DNA of 64,000 nucleotides, taken from assembly GCA_018261935.1 (NCBI GenBank), contig JAGTRP010000008.1:124001-188000 (forward strand), in the 5' to 3' direction. Positions 15,926-25,422 of this stretch are shown here, in pieces. Numbering within the stretch: position 1 is the stretch's first letter; every line of letters begins with the position of its first letter. The position numbers were made by a program, and so were the translations under genes. Below the pieces are notes generated by a model. The model had not been told where the DNA came from. It was given only the letters and a program-made list of their open reading frames with translations, and ran no database searches. This stretch comes from Rhodocyclaceae bacterium (GTDB lineage Bacteria; Pseudomonadota; Gammaproteobacteria; Burkholderiales; Rhodocyclaceae).

Positions 15926-16332
15926 TTTCCGGTGGGCTGGACCAGGAGGCCCACCCGCTTGATCTGGGCCCGCTGCAGTTCGTCCATGATGGAGAGCACA
16001 GCCTCGTACTTGACGTTCTTGTCCCCGGCGATGAGGACCGGCTGGTCGGGATTCCTGGCCTGGGCGCTGAGGATGGCTTCCTTCAGCTCGCTACGGCTGA
16101 CGCTCGTTTCCTGGCCGCCGGCCGCCCGGTCGGTGAAGGTCAGGCTCTGGTCGGCCTTGATGGCGACTTCCAGGGGTTGGGCCGGCGCCTGGGGCGCCTT
16201 GCCGACGGAGGGCAGATCCACGCTGCCGGTGGTCATCATGGGTGCTGCGACCATGAAAATGACCAGCAGCACCAGCATGACATCGATGTAGGGAACGACG
16301 TTGATCTCGTTCTTCAGGCGACGGGGGCGCAT
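15922..16332 (-). CDS. tolR: TolR, proton-channel subunit of Tol-Pal
   Basis: A 136-residue ExbD/TolR-family protein with one transmembrane helix (NVVPYIDVMLVLLVIFMVAAPMM) containing the conserved proton-pathway Asp (YIDVMLV), followed by a periplasmic domain. With TolQ it forms the inner-membrane motor that energises TolA. It sits between tolQ and tolA with gaps of a few bases. A second, separate ExbD copy occurs near 60 kb for TonB. Confidence 0.96.
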   Translation of the reverse strand: MRPRRLKNEINVVPYIDVMLVLLVIFMVAAPMMTTGSVDLPSVGKAPQAPAQPLEVAIKADQSLTFTDRAAGGQETSVSRSELKEAILSAQARNPDQPVLIAGDKNVKYEAVLSIMDELQRAQIKRVGLLVQPTGK

Positions 16333-16336
16333 GGCC

Positions 16337-17014
16337 TTACCTCATCTGCCTTTGCAGGATATTGGAGAACTCTTCCATGAAGCTTTCCAGGCGGGTGGCC
16401 TGGCGATCGATGTCGTGGGAGAAGCGATTGTAGGCCAGTACCGCCGGGATGGCGGCGAAAAGGCCGATGGCAGTAGCCACCAGCGCTTCGGCGATGCCGG
16501 GGGCGACGGAGGCCAGGGTGGCCTGGCCGACGTTGGAGAGGCCGCGGAAGGCGTGCATGATGCCCCAGACGGTGCCGAACAGGCCGACGTAGGGCGATAC
16601 CGATCCGACCGAGGCGAGAAAGGCCAGGTGGGATTCGAGGGCGTCCATTTCCCGCTGGTAGGTGGCGCGCATGGCGCGGCGGGAGCCGTCGATGATGTCT
16701 TTCGGGTCGAGGTTGCGCTGGCCCCGCAGCTTGGCGAATTCCCGGAAGCCGGACTCGAAGATGCGTTCCATGCTGCCGGCGTGGTGGCGGTCGTTGACGG
16801 CGCTGTTGTAGAGGGTGTTGAGGTCGCCGCCGGACCAGAAGTCCCGCTCGAAATCGACGGTCTGGCTGCGCGCCTGGCGGACGGCGAACCACTTCATGAA
16901 AATGTAGTACCAGGACATGAAGGAGACGGCGGCCAGCAGGGTCATCACCACCTGAACAACGGCGCTGGCATTGATGATGAGCTGGAGGATGGAAAGATCC
17001 TGGTGGACGTTCAT
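16337..17014 (-). CDS. tolQ: TolQ, proton-channel subunit of Tol-Pal
   Basis: A 225-residue ExbB/TolQ-family protein with three transmembrane helices: [20 protein letters not shown] near the N-terminus, and [19 protein letters not shown] plus [21 protein letters not shown] in the C-terminal half, both highly conserved. The longer upstream frame overlaps ybgC, so the ATG at 17014, in an ATGA overlap with the ybgC stop, is used. Together with TolR it converts proton-motive force for outer-membrane constriction. Confidence 0.96.
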   Translation of the reverse strand: MNVHQDLSILQLIINASAVVQVVMTLLAAVSFMSWYYIFMKWFAVRQARSQTVDFERDFWSGGDLNTLYNSAVNDRHHAGSMERIFESGFREFAKLRGQRNLDPKDIIDGSRRAMRATYQREMDALESHLAFLASVGSVSPYVGLFGTVWGIMHAFRGLSNVGQATLASVAPGIAEALVATAIGLFAAIPAVLAYNRFSHDIDRQATRLESFMEEFSNILQRQMR

Positions 17015-17454
17015 TGCAGGGCTTCGAGCTTGGTGCGGAAAAATTGGGGGATGGCGGCGGACTTCATTTTGTCGGCATTGACGCAGACGATCTGCACCGT
17101 GCCGGTGACCAGCTCTTCCCAGCCGTCCACGGCCGTCGGGCTGGGGCGGCGCACATGTTGGCGGAAGAGGATCTGGGCTCGGCCCAGTTTTTCCACTTCC
17201 AATCCCACGGTGAGGGCATCGTCCAGGCGGGCCGGCTTCAGATATTCGCAGCTGATGGCGCGGACGACGAAAGCGATGCCATGTTCCCGGGCGAGATTCG
17301 ACTGGTCGTGGCCGATAGCCCGCATCCATTCGGTGCGGCAGCGCTCGAAATACTTCAGGTAATTGGCGTGATAGACGACGCCGGCGGCGTCGGTGTCCTC
17401 ATAATAAATACGGACTGGAATGGAAAAAGCGTTGGGCTTCTGGTCGTATTTCAT
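17011..17454 (-). CDS. ybgC: Acyl-CoA thioesterase YbgC
   Basis: A 147-residue hot-dog-fold thioesterase. The active-site block [27 protein letters not shown] (abridged as [19 protein letters not shown]) includes the catalytic Asp and matches the 4-hydroxybenzoyl-CoA thioesterase family. It is the classical first gene of the tol-pal operon and overlaps tolQ by four bases. The 100-base gap upstream to ruvB contains no obvious terminator. Confidence 0.94.
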   Translation of the reverse strand: MKYDQKPNAFSIPVRIYYEDTDAAGVVYHANYLKYFERCRTEWMRAIGHDQSNLAREHGIAFVVRAISCEYLKPARLDDALTVGLEVEKLGRAQILFRQHVRRPSPTAVDGWEELVTGTVQIVCVNADKMKSAAIPQFFRTKLEALQ

Positions 17455-17555
17455 CCAACGATTTTACCCTACCCGATGGCATGGTTTTGTAACTATGTGT
17501 TTCCAGGAGGAAAGGGGCGGATGTCGGGCGCTTCCGCCAGGGAGCGGCTTCTCTC

Positions 17556-18626
17556 TCAGCCTTCGTTCCACAGATCGGCCTGGACATTGGCCCTGGCCGG
17601 CGCCTCCAGGCCGAGGTGGCGATAGATGGCGGGGGTGGCGATACGCCCCCGCAGGGTACGCTGCAGATAGCCCTGCTGGATGAGGTAGGGCTCCAGGACG
17701 TCCTCGATGGTGTCCCGGGATTCGCCGATGGCGGCGGCCAGGTTGTCCACTCCCACCGGCCCGCCCCCGAACTTGTCGATGACGGCATGGAGGAGCTTTC
17801 GGTCCATGATGTCCAAGCCGGCTGGGTCCACATCCAGCATGGAGAGGGCGGCGTCGGCCACGGCGCGGCTGATCTTGCCGTCGGCCTTGACCTCGGCGTA
17901 GTCCCGTACCCGGCGCAGCAGCCGGTTGGCGATGCGGGGGGTGCCGCGGGAGCGCTTGGCGATTTCCAGGGCGCCTTCCGGGTCGATGGGGGCGTTCAGG
18001 AGGTGGGCGGAACGGCTGACGATGCTCTGCAGTTCGTCGGCGGTGTAGAACTCCAGGCGGGCCACGATGCCGAAGCGGTCCCGTAGCGGATTGGTCAGCA
18101 TGCCGGCCCGGGTGGTGGCGCCGACCAGGGTGAAGGGCGGCAGGTCGAGCTTGACCGAGCGGGCCGCCGGTCCTTCGCCGATCATGATGTCGATCTGGAA
18201 ATCCTCCAGGGCCGGGTAGAGGATTTCCTCCACCACCGGGGAGAGGCGATGGATTTCGTCGATGAAGAGGACGTCGTGGGGCTCGAGGTTGGTGAGGAGC
18301 GCCGCCAGGTCGCCGGCCCGCTCCAGGACCGGCCCCGAGGTCTGGCGCAGATTCACCCCCATCTCGTGGGCGACGATATGGGCCAGGGTCGTCTTGCCCA
18401 GGCCGGGGGGGCCGAAGAGCAGCACATGGTCGAGGGATTCGCTCCGGTTCCGGGCGGCCTGGATGAAGATTTCCAGCTGTTCGCGAATCTTGGTCTGGCC
18501 GGTGTAGTCGGCCAGGCGCTTGGGCCGCAGGGCCCGCTCCATGGCTTCTTCCTGGGCCGACTTGGACTGTGGCGAGATGAGCCGGCTGGCGTCCGGGGCG
18601 TCGCCGAACTGGTCGGTCTCGATCAT
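17556..18626 (-). CDS. ruvB: Holliday junction branch migration ATPase RuvB
   Basis: A 356-residue AAA+ motor. Walker [10 protein letters not shown], Walker [10 protein letters not shown], sensor I region [18 protein letters not shown] and the C-terminal winged helix are present. The much longer frame continues into the permease gene in another reading and is not needed; the ATG at 18626 begins MIETDQ and overlaps the permease stop by four bases. RuvB pumps DNA through RuvA-bound Holliday junctions. Confidence 0.97.
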   Translation of the reverse strand: MIETDQFGDAPDASRLISPQSKSAQEEAMERALRPKRLADYTGQTKIREQLEIFIQAARNRSESLDHVLLFGPPGLGKTTLAHIVAHEMGVNLRQTSGPVLERAGDLAALLTNLEPHDVLFIDEIHRLSPVVEEILYPALEDFQIDIMIGEGPAARSVKLDLPPFTLVGATTRAGMLTNPLRDRFGIVARLEFYTADELQSIVSRSAHLLNAPIDPEGALEIAKRSRGTPRIANRLLRRVRDYAEVKADGKISRAVADAALSMLDVDPAGLDIMDRKLLHAVIDKFGGGPVGVDNLAAAIGESRDTIEDVLEPYLIQQGYLQRTLRGRIATPAIYRHLGLEAPARANVQADLWNEG

Positions 18627-19675
18627 GGGGTGACCTCTTCTGCCGTCCAGTCGGCGGCCAGGGCGTGGCCCAGGGCAAGCAGCACGGGGCCGAGGAAAAT
18701 GCCGATGAAGCCGAAGACCATGACGCCCCCCAGCACCCCCAGGGCGATGAGGAGGATGGAAATGCCGGCGCCCCGGGAAATCAGGATCGGTTTGACGAAA
18801 TTGTCGATGCTGCTGATGACTAGCACCCCGTAGAGCACCATGAAGATGGTCCAGCCGGTCTGGCCCTGGTTGTAGAGCCAGGCGGCGGCCCCTCCCCAGA
18901 TGAGGACCGGGCCGGCGGGGATCAGGGAAAGGAAGAAGGTGGCGAAGGCCAGCAGCATCGCCCCCGGCACCCCGGCGATGAGGAAGCCGATCAGCGCCAC
19001 CGCGCCCTGGGCGGCGGCGGTGCCCACCAGGCCGAGCATGACGCCGTTGACGGTGCCACGGGTGAGTTCGAGCATCTTTTCTCCCAACTCGCCGCCCAGC
19101 CGGCGGGCGCCGGTGCCGAGGGCGCGGTCGATGGCCTCGCCGTCCCGGTAGAGGAAGAAGGCCACGAAGACGACCAGCACCAGCTGCAGGAGGCCGTTGG
19201 CCACCAGGCCGCCGAGGGAGAGGGCCGTGCGGCGCGCCGGGTCGACGAACTGGCGCAGGAGGGCGTTCATTTCCTCCCGGCTGCCGGCAATCCGGTGCCA
19301 GCTGGCTTCGATCTCGCTGCCGACGATGGGCAACTGGGCCACGAAGGCAGGCGGGTCGGCCGGCAGGCCGTTTTCGATATAGGGCCTGGCCTTGGCGATC
19401 AGGGCGTCGACCCCGGTGACCACGCCGCCGGAAAGAAAGACCATGGGCAGCAGGATGACCAGGATGAGCAGCACGGTCATCAGGGTGGCGCCACGGGTTC
19501 TGCCCCCCTTGGCCAGGGGCAGGATGCGGCTGGTATAGAGGGGCCAGGTGCACATCCACAGCACGACAGCGAAGAGGACGGCGCCGATGAAGGGCCAGAG
19601 CACGGCGACGCAGCCGGCGATCAGCAGGGTGACGAGGGCGATCTGGGCGAGGCGGCGCGGCGACGTGTCGGTCAT
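18623..19675 (-). CDS. AI-2E family permease (PerM/YdiK-like)
   Basis: A 350-residue membrane protein with about eight hydrophobic segments. The C-terminal region has the family's [18 protein letters not shown] and [16 protein letters not shown] stretches. The AI-2 exporter family contains TqsA, but most members have other or unknown roles and the name should not be read as proof of autoinducer export. Its location between ruvA and ruvB is unusual for function; it overlaps ruvB by four bases and follows ruvA by one base, so it is co-transcribed with the DNA-repair genes. Confidence 0.85.
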   Translation of the reverse strand: MTDTSPRRLAQIALVTLLIAGCVAVLWPFIGAVLFAVVLWMCTWPLYTSRILPLAKGGRTRGATLMTVLLILVILLPMVFLSGGVVTGVDALIAKARPYIENGLPADPPAFVAQLPIVGSEIEASWHRIAGSREEMNALLRQFVDPARRTALSLGGLVANGLLQLVLVVFVAFFLYRDGEAIDRALGTGARRLGGELGEKMLELTRGTVNGVMLGLVGTAAAQGAVALIGFLIAGVPGAMLLAFATFFLSLIPAGPVLIWGGAAAWLYNQGQTGWTIFMVLYGVLVISSIDNFVKPILISRGAGISILLIALGVLGGVMVFGFIGIFLGPVLLALGHALAADWTAEEVTP

Positions 19676-19676
19676 G

Positions 19677-20252
19677 TCAAACTTTGGATAGCAGCTTGAG
19701 TGCCTGGCGGATGCCGTCGGAAGTGCCGACCCCGGCCGGCAGCTGCTTCATGGCCCCGGCCGCTTCCCGCTCGTTGTAGCCCAGGGCGAGGAGGGCGTTG
19801 AGGATGTCATGGCTGGCGTCGTCGGCCTTCGGCAGGGCGGCCGAGGTGGTTTCCGCCAGCTTGCCCTTCAGTTCCAGCAGCAGCCGTTCGGCGGTCTTCT
19901 TGCCGATGCCGGGAACCTTGGTGAGCCGTCCGGCTTCCTGACGGGCCACGGCGGCGGCCAGGTCGGCCACCGACAGCCCGGAAAGCACCGACAGGGCGAT
20001 GCGGGCGCCGACGCCGGAAATCTTGATGAGCTGCCGGAAGGCGAAGCGCTCCCCTTCGGTCAGGAAGCCGTAGAGGAATTGCCCGTCCTCCCGCACCGCG
20101 AAATGGGTGACCAGGCTCACCTTCTCGCCGGCGGCCGGCAGGTTGTAGAAGGTGCTCATGGGCACGTCCAGCTCGTAGCCGACGCCATGGACGTCGACCA
20201 GGATCTGGGGCGGGTTCTTTTCGGCCAGCAGGCCCGTTATTCGTCCGATCAT
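19677..20252 (-). CDS. ruvA: Holliday junction DNA helicase subunit RuvA
   Basis: A 191-residue tetrameric junction-binding protein. The N-terminal OB domain begins [14 protein letters not shown]. Two helix-hairpin-helix motifs ([17 protein letters not shown] and [17 protein letters not shown]) are in the centre, and a C-terminal domain ([16 protein letters not shown]) contacts RuvB. Length is normal. It lies nine bases downstream of ruvC. Confidence 0.97.
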   Translation of the reverse strand: MIGRITGLLAEKNPPQILVDVHGVGYELDVPMSTFYNLPAAGEKVSLVTHFAVREDGQFLYGFLTEGERFAFRQLIKISGVGARIALSVLSGLSVADLAAAVARQEAGRLTKVPGIGKKTAERLLLELKGKLAETTSAALPKADDASHDILNALLALGYNEREAAGAMKQLPAGVGTSDGIRQALKLLSKV

Positions 20253-20261
20253 CCCACTATC

Positions 20262-20795
20262 CTACCCGATTAGGCGGCCGCCGCGGACCCGGTAGCCGGC
20301 CGTGGCCAGGAGTCCCAGCCCCTGGCCGCCGTGGGCGTGGCAGATGGCGCAGGCGAGGGCATCCGCCGCGTCCGCCGCCGGCGCGCCGGGCAGGGACAGG
20401 AGCCGCACCACCATGTGCTGAACCTGCTCCTTGGCCGCCTTGCCGTGGCCCACCACCGCCTGCTTGACCTGCAGGGCGGTGTATTCCGCCACCGGCAGCC
20501 CGGCGTGGACCAGGGCGCTGATGGCGGCGCCCCGGGCCTGGCCCAGGAGCAGGGTGGATTGGGGATTGACGTTGACGAACACCTTTTCCACCGCCGCCTG
20601 GGCCGGTCCGTAGGTGGCAATCACCTGGCTGATGCCGGCGAACACTGTCTTGAGGCGTTCTGGGAGCGATTCGGTGTCCTTCGACTTGATGCAGCCGCTG
20701 GCCACGTAGACCAGCTGGTTGCCGTGTTTCTCGATGACGCCGAAACCGGTCACCCGCAGGCCGGGATCGATGCCGAGGATGCGGGTGACGGTCAT
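20262..20795 (-). CDS. ruvC: Holliday junction resolvase RuvC
   Basis: A 177-residue endonuclease with the catalytic acidic residues in [15 protein letters not shown] (first Asp), [11 protein letters not shown] (Glu), and the C-terminal [14 protein letters not shown] pair. RuvC cuts Holliday junctions after RuvAB branch migration. It is first in the ruvC-ruvA-permease-ruvB group, with yebC 53 bases upstream as in many proteobacteria. Confidence 0.97.
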   Translation of the reverse strand: MTVTRILGIDPGLRVTGFGVIEKHGNQLVYVASGCIKSKDTESLPERLKTVFAGISQVIATYGPAQAAVEKVFVNVNPQSTLLLGQARGAAISALVHAGLPVAEYTALQVKQAVVGHGKAAKEQVQHMVVRLLSLPGAPAADAADALACAICHAHGGQGLGLLATAGYRVRGGRLIG

Positions 20796-20848
20796 GGGGA
20801 GGTGAATCCGGCTGTGTCAGCTGCGCAGCCGCTCTGGGGTGGAATGGA

Positions 20849-21574
20849 CTATTCGTCCATCACCGCCGTGGTGTAGATCTCCTGCACATCGTCCAGGCCT
20901 TCCAGGACGTCCAGGAGCTTCTGCATTTTCGCCGCGTCGTCGCCGGCGAGTTCGGTCTCGGCTTCCGGCTTCATGGTGACCTCGGCGAATTCCGGCTTGA
21001 AGCCGGCGGCTTCCAGGGCATCCTTCACGGTGATGAAGTCGGCGGGGGCGGTGATGACTTCGATGGAGCCGTCGTCATTGGTGGCCACGTCCTCGGCGCC
21101 GGCCTCGATGGCGGCGTCCATGAGGGCGGCTTCATCGGTGCCGGGGGCGAAGAGCATCTGGCCGCAGTGCTTGAACTGGAAAGCCACGCAGCCGTCGGTG
21201 CCCATGTTGCCGCCGTGCTTGGAGAAGGCGTGGCGCACTTCGGCCACGGTGCGGGTCCTGTTGTCGGTGAGGCAGTCCACCATCACCGCGGCGCCGCCGA
21301 TGCCGTAGCCCTCGTAGCGGATCTCGATGTAATCGACGCCTTCCAACTCGCCGGTGCCCTTCTTGATGGCGGTGTCGATCTTGTCCTTGGGCATATTGAT
21401 GCCCTTGGCCTTGTCCACGGCCACGCGCAGGCGCGGGTTGAAGCCCGGGTCGCCGCCGCCCATCTTGGCGGCAACGGTGATTTCCTTGGCGATCTTGGAG
21501 AAGGCGGCGCCGCGCTTCTCGTCCTGGCGGCCCTTACGGTGCTGGATATTGGCCCATTTGGAGTGTCCGGCCAT
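20849..21574 (-). CDS. yebC: YebC/PmpR family (TACO1-type) protein
   Basis: A 241-residue protein beginning [15 protein letters not shown], the family's unmistakable N-terminus, followed by [26 protein letters not shown]. YebC proteins were described as DNA-binding regulators and more recently as translation factors that help ribosomes through proline stretches. The position before ruvC is conserved. Nothing unusual is seen. Confidence 0.96.
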   Translation of the reverse strand: MAGHSKWANIQHRKGRQDEKRGAAFSKIAKEITVAAKMGGGDPGFNPRLRVAVDKAKGINMPKDKIDTAIKKGTGELEGVDYIEIRYEGYGIGGAAVMVDCLTDNRTRTVAEVRHAFSKHGGNMGTDGCVAFQFKHCGQMLFAPGTDEAALMDAAIEAGAEDVATNDDGSIEVITAPADFITVKDALEAAGFKPEFAEVTMKPEAETELAGDDAAKMQKLLDVLEGLDDVQEIYTTAVMDE

Positions 21575-21622
21575 GGTGCTCTTCCCGAAAAAAGCGCTAT
21601 TTTACCTCGCCCCGGCGGGATG

Positions 21623-22333
21623 TCAGCGCTGTCCCAGCAGGAAATTGCCGATGCGCAGCAGGCGGCGCCGGGCCTGTTCGGGGCTGAGGCCAACCGTCAG
21701 GGGCTCCGGCAGGACGGCCAGTTCCAGGGCCCGCTCGTCGGTAAGCTGCCCGGCCCGGCGATGGTATTCGATGATGGCCTGCTGCTCTTCCATGGTCAGC
21801 GGCAGGGGCGGCGGTTCGGCGCCCTTTTCCTGGATTCCGGCCGGGCTTTGGCTTTCCGGCCGGCGGCCGCCGGCATGGGCCACCACCGTGCCCGCCGCCA
21901 GGTCGCCGAGGCGCTTGCCCTCGGCATTGAGGAGGCTGGCGATGAAACCGGCGGCGTAGAGCAAGGGCAGGAAATCGACGAAGCGCACCGTGTTGCGGAT
22001 GAAGGCGCCGTTCCAGCCGACGGGGCGGCCATCGTCGTGAACCACCACCAGGTCGCAGGCGCGCTTACCGGGGGTCTGTCCCTCCATATAGACCTCGAAC
22101 AGGATGGGGTAGAACCATTCCAGCAGGAAGCCGCCGACCAGGAGGAAGCCCATCCCCAGCCGGCCGGTGGCGCCGGCCGCCATGGCCAGCCCGAGCCAGC
22201 CGACGAGCCGGAGCAGGAAATCGTAGAACCAGGCCCGGACCCGGGTGATGGGGCCGGCGATGCGCAATTCCAGCTCGCAGCCCTCGGGGGTGGCGATGGT
22301 GCGGACGGTGTCGAGGACGGGCGGCTCGGACAT
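21623..22333 (-). CDS. RDD family membrane protein
   Basis: The 236-residue protein has an RDD domain: the RVRAWFYDFLLRLVGWLGL helix with the Arg/Asp motif, a second hydrophobic segment, and EGQTPGKRACDLVVVHDDG, the typical GxTPGKR signature. The C-terminal 70 residues are soluble and Pro/Gln-rich. RDD proteins are poorly understood; some affect ion or sodium transport. It ends the SpoIIM/DUF4129/DUF4350/MoxR/DUF58 operon and overlaps the stop of the preceding BPSS1780-like gene by one base. Confidence 0.8.
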   Translation of the reverse strand: MSEPPVLDTVRTIATPEGCELELRIAGPITRVRAWFYDFLLRLVGWLGLAMAAGATGRLGMGFLLVGGFLLEWFYPILFEVYMEGQTPGKRACDLVVVHDDGRPVGWNGAFIRNTVRFVDFLPLLYAAGFIASLLNAEGKRLGDLAAGTVVAHAGGRRPESQSPAGIQEKGAEPPPLPLTMEEQQAIIEYHRRAGQLTDERALELAVLPEPLTVGLSPEQARRRLLRIGNFLLGQR

Positions 22334-23094
22334 CAGCTGCGGGTGAACATGTCGCGGTAGCTGGCGTACATCGAGGCCTGGACCACCGGAATCAGCACCA
22401 GCCAGCCGAGGAAGACCGGCAGGCTGGCGACCAGGGCGAGCACCAGGAAGACGAAGCCGTAGACCAGGAAGGGCATGAAATTCTTCAGGCAGGCGAAGAA
22501 GCTGGATTTCAAGGCCGCCACCGGCGCCACGTCATGGAAGACCACCAGGGCCGGCGCGTACCAGACCGCCATGGCCAGGGGGGCGAAAAGCACCGCGGCC
22601 ATCAGCATGGGCAGCGCAAGGGCCGTGGCCGAGCCTTTGCCGGTGCCGATCATGATGCCGCCCAGGCCCCCCGCGACCACGACCGTGGCGAGCACGATCA
22701 GGAGTACGCCCACCAAATAGGCTACGCCCACCAGGGCGAGCTTGCCGGCATAGCCGGAGAAGCCCGCGAAGAGATGGACGATGCGCAGCTCCTCGCCCTC
22801 TTCCTGGGCCTTGCAGCCGATCATGATGCCGCCGATGAAGATCGGGACGATCAGATTGAGAAGGAAATTGACCAGGGGAATCATCCCCAGGATCAGCGTG
22901 ATGACCAGCAGGATCAGGGAAAGGCCGATCCAGGTCCCGGGGGCGGCCCGGAACATTTCCCAGCCGCGGCCGAACCAGCCGATGCCGTTGCCCGCCGGCA
23001 CCCGCTGCCCTTCCGGGATGAATTCGCCGGTGCCGGGGAAAACGTCGGCGACCCGGGCTTCGGGCGCCTTGAAAGGGTTGTTGTCCATGTTCAT
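22333..23094 (-). CDS. BPSS1780-family multi-spanning membrane protein
   Basis: A 253-residue protein with five or six hydrophobic segments and the motif NGIGWFGRGWEMFRAAPGTWIG near the N-terminus, which I recognise from the BPSS1780 family of betaproteobacterial membrane proteins. GGAGG lies eight bases before the ATG at 23094, supporting that start over the ATG two codons downstream. The function is unknown. The position between DUF58 and RDD genes, with short gaps, suggests a shared envelope role. Confidence 0.75.
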   Translation of the reverse strand: MNMDNNPFKAPEARVADVFPGTGEFIPEGQRVPAGNGIGWFGRGWEMFRAAPGTWIGLSLILLVITLILGMIPLVNFLLNLIVPIFIGGIMIGCKAQEEGEELRIVHLFAGFSGYAGKLALVGVAYLVGVLLIVLATVVVAGGLGGIMIGTGKGSATALALPMLMAAVLFAPLAMAVWYAPALVVFHDVAPVAALKSSFFACLKNFMPFLVYGFVFLVLALVASLPVFLGWLVLIPVVQASMYASYRDMFTRS

Positions 23095-23116
23095 TTGCTC
23101 ATCCTCCCTGATGAAA

Positions 23117-24424
23117 TTAAAGGTTGCCGGCGCGTTTTCTTTCCCAGTAATGGTTGATCAGCGCTACCGGCAAGTCCCGCGGACTGACATCCACGATCTG
23201 CACCCCCGCCTGCCGAAGCATGGCCGCCTGGTGGCGGCGGGCGTGGGCATACTGCAAGGCCGCCGCCCGGGTCAGGGCGGCGTCGAAATCATTGATCGGG
23301 GCGGCCAGCACGTCCTCCAGCACCGGCTCCCGCAGGCTGGCCAGGGTGATGGCGTGGCGGCGGGCGAGGAGGGACATGGCCGGCCCCAGGGTGTCGTCGT
23401 CCTCGTCCCGCAGGTTGGTCACCAGGACCACGAAGGCGCGCTTGGCCAGGCGCTTCACGAGCCCTTCGCCGGCCTGCAGGTAGTCCGGGGTCTGGCGGGT
23501 AGGCTGGAGGTCGTAGACGGCGTTGAGGAGGTGGTTGACGGTCCCCACGGACTTGCGGGGCGCCAGGTAGCGGGGCTCGCCATGGCCGAAGGTGGCCAGG
23601 CCCACCGCGTCGCCCTGGTTGAGGGCGACGTAGGCCAGGAGCAGCAGGGCATTCAGGGTATGGTCGAAATGGGAGAGGTCGCCGTCCTTGGCCCCCATGC
23701 GGCTGCCGCAGTCGAGGAGGAAGACGATCTGCTGGTCCCGCTCATCCTGGTATTCCCGGGAAATGAGCCGGCCCAGGCGGGCGCTGGCTTTCCAGTCGAT
23801 GCGGCGGGGCGGGTCCTCCTGGCGGTAGTCCCGCAACTGGTGAAATTCCATGCCCTCGCCGCGCCGGCGCCGGTGGAGGACGCCGAGTTGGGAAAGGCGG
23901 TTGTCGGTGGCGAGAAGGGTGTACTGGGTGATGCGGGCGAAATCGGGAAAGACCCGCACCTCGTCCATCACCGGCAGGGTTTCCGGGATGAGCCACAGGT
24001 GCAGAGGAGAGAGAAGGCGCAATTCCACATCCGTGAAGGCATGCCGGCCCCGCTCGCCGATGTGCAGGCGGTACCCCGCCCGCAGCCATTGGCCGGCGGC
24101 GAGGCGGAAGGCCAGGGGCAGCCCGGTGCTGGGAAAGGCGCCGGGATGGCGGTCGTGGAGCCAGCCGGCGCAGCGCTTTTCGGCCGAAATCTTGAGGCCC
24201 ACCGTCTGCCAGGTCCCCACCGGCAAGGTCCGGTTCACTTCCCGTGCCACCTGGATGCGATTCCGCTGTCGCCGCCCGGCGAGGATGTCCGCCAGGGCGA
24301 GGGCGAGACCGCCGGCCCCGGCCCCCTGCCAGGCCGGCAGCAGGCCGGGCGCCAGGACCACGGCCAGGCCCAGCAGCAGCCAGCCGGCGGCAAGCCAGAG
24401 GAGGAGGCGGTGGGGAATGGGCAT
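23117..24424 (-). CDS. DUF58 domain-containing protein
   Basis: A 435-residue protein with two N-terminal membrane helices (RLLLWLAAGWLLLGLAVV and neighbour), a beta-rich middle and the DUF58 core with EYQDERDQQIVFLLDCGSRM, resembling a von Willebrand A-type fold with a partial MIDAS (DCGS). The RDYRQEDPPRRIDWKASARLGRL motif is the family hallmark. DUF58 proteins occur beside MoxR ATPases and are thought to be their assembly clients. The start lies two bases after the MoxR stop. Confidence 0.88.
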   Translation of the reverse strand: MPIPHRLLLWLAAGWLLLGLAVVLAPGLLPAWQGAGAGGLALALADILAGRRQRNRIQVAREVNRTLPVGTWQTVGLKISAEKRCAGWLHDRHPGAFPSTGLPLAFRLAAGQWLRAGYRLHIGERGRHAFTDVELRLLSPLHLWLIPETLPVMDEVRVFPDFARITQYTLLATDNRLSQLGVLHRRRRGEGMEFHQLRDYRQEDPPRRIDWKASARLGRLISREYQDERDQQIVFLLDCGSRMGAKDGDLSHFDHTLNALLLLAYVALNQGDAVGLATFGHGEPRYLAPRKSVGTVNHLLNAVYDLQPTRQTPDYLQAGEGLVKRLAKRAFVVLVTNLRDEDDDTLGPAMSLLARRHAITLASLREPVLEDVLAAPINDFDAALTRAAALQYAHARRHQAAMLRQAGVQIVDVSPRDLPVALINHYWERKRAGNL

Positions 24425-24425
24425 C

Positions 24426-25412
24426 TCAGCTGCGGGGTGCCGGGACCTTGTCGAGGAGCACCGTCAGCAGCTCGTCGGTGGACAGGCCTTCGATGGCCGC
24501 CTCGGCGGAAGGGGTGACGCGATGGCGCAGGGCCGGCAGGGCGACGGCCTTGATGTCGTCCGGGATGGCGTAGGCCCGGCCCTGCAGGAGGGCGCAGGCC
24601 CGCGCCGCCCGCACCAGGGCGATGCTGCCCCGGGGACCGGCGCCGCAGGCCAGGCCCGGGGTTTCCCGGGTGGCGCGGACGATGGCGACGGCGTAGTTGA
24701 GAACCCGGTCGTCCACCGCCACGCGGGCGGCGTACTGCTGGAGGGCGAGGATGGTGGGGGGCTGGATCAGGGTGCGCACCTCCTCCACCGACAGGTCGGC
24801 GCCGGTGCTGCCGTCAGTAACTTGGCGGGCGAGGGCGGCTTCCTCCTCGGCGCTCGGGTAGTCGATGCGGATTTTCAGGAGGAAGCGGTCGAGCTGGGCT
24901 TCCGGCAGGGGATAGGTGCCCTCCTGCTCGATGGGGTTCTGGGTGGCCAGCACCATGAAGGGCTTGGGCAAGGGCAGAGGATTGCCTTCCAGGGTCACCT
25001 GCCGCTCCTGCATGGCCTCCAGCAGGGCGGACTGGGTCTTGGCGGGGGCCCGGTTGATCTCGTCGGCCAGGAGCAGATGGGTGAAGATGGGGCCCTGGCG
25101 GGTCGTGAAGCGGCCGGTGGCGGCGTCGAAATAGGTGTGTCCCACCACGTCGGAGGGCATCAGGTCCGGGGTGAACTGGATGCGCTTCATCTGCCCGGCG
25201 AAGGTCTTGCCCAGGGCCTTGACCAGCAGGGTCTTGCCAAGGCCTGGGACGCCCTCGATGAGGACGTGGGCTTCGCAAAGGAGTCCGATGAGGACTTCCT
25301 GGATGGCCTGGCGCTGGCCCACCAGGGCCTTGCCGAGTTCGGCGGAGAGATTGGCGAGGACCTGGTTGGCCTGGGCCAGCTTGTCTTCGGGAAGGAGTAC
25401 GGGGGCGTCCAT
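24426..25412 (-). CDS. MoxR-family AAA+ ATPase
   Basis: A 328-residue chaperone-like ATPase. Walker A IEGVPGLGKTLLVK, Walker B LLADEINRAPAKTQSALLEAM, and ATQNPIEQEGTYPLPEAQLDRF are conserved. The ATG at 25412 gives MDAPVLLPEDK, an ordinary start; a longer frame runs into the DUF4350 gene. MoxR ATPases act with vWA- or DUF58-type partners in protein maturation and envelope stress. The operon here supplies such partners. Confidence 0.92.
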   Translation of the reverse strand: MDAPVLLPEDKLAQANQVLANLSAELGKALVGQRQAIQEVLIGLLCEAHVLIEGVPGLGKTLLVKALGKTFAGQMKRIQFTPDLMPSDVVGHTYFDAATGRFTTRQGPIFTHLLLADEINRAPAKTQSALLEAMQERQVTLEGNPLPLPKPFMVLATQNPIEQEGTYPLPEAQLDRFLLKIRIDYPSAEEEAALARQVTDGSTGADLSVEEVRTLIQPPTILALQQYAARVAVDDRVLNYAVAIVRATRETPGLACGAGPRGSIALVRAARACALLQGRAYAIPDDIKAVALPALRHRVTPSAEAAIEGLSTDELLTVLLDKVPAPRS

Positions 25413-25422
25413 GGATGCTTTC

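Noticed and set aside
18623-19675. AI-2 exporter as evidence of quorum sensing
   Set aside because: The family label covers many permeases of unknown substrate; no luxS or lsr genes are in the window.
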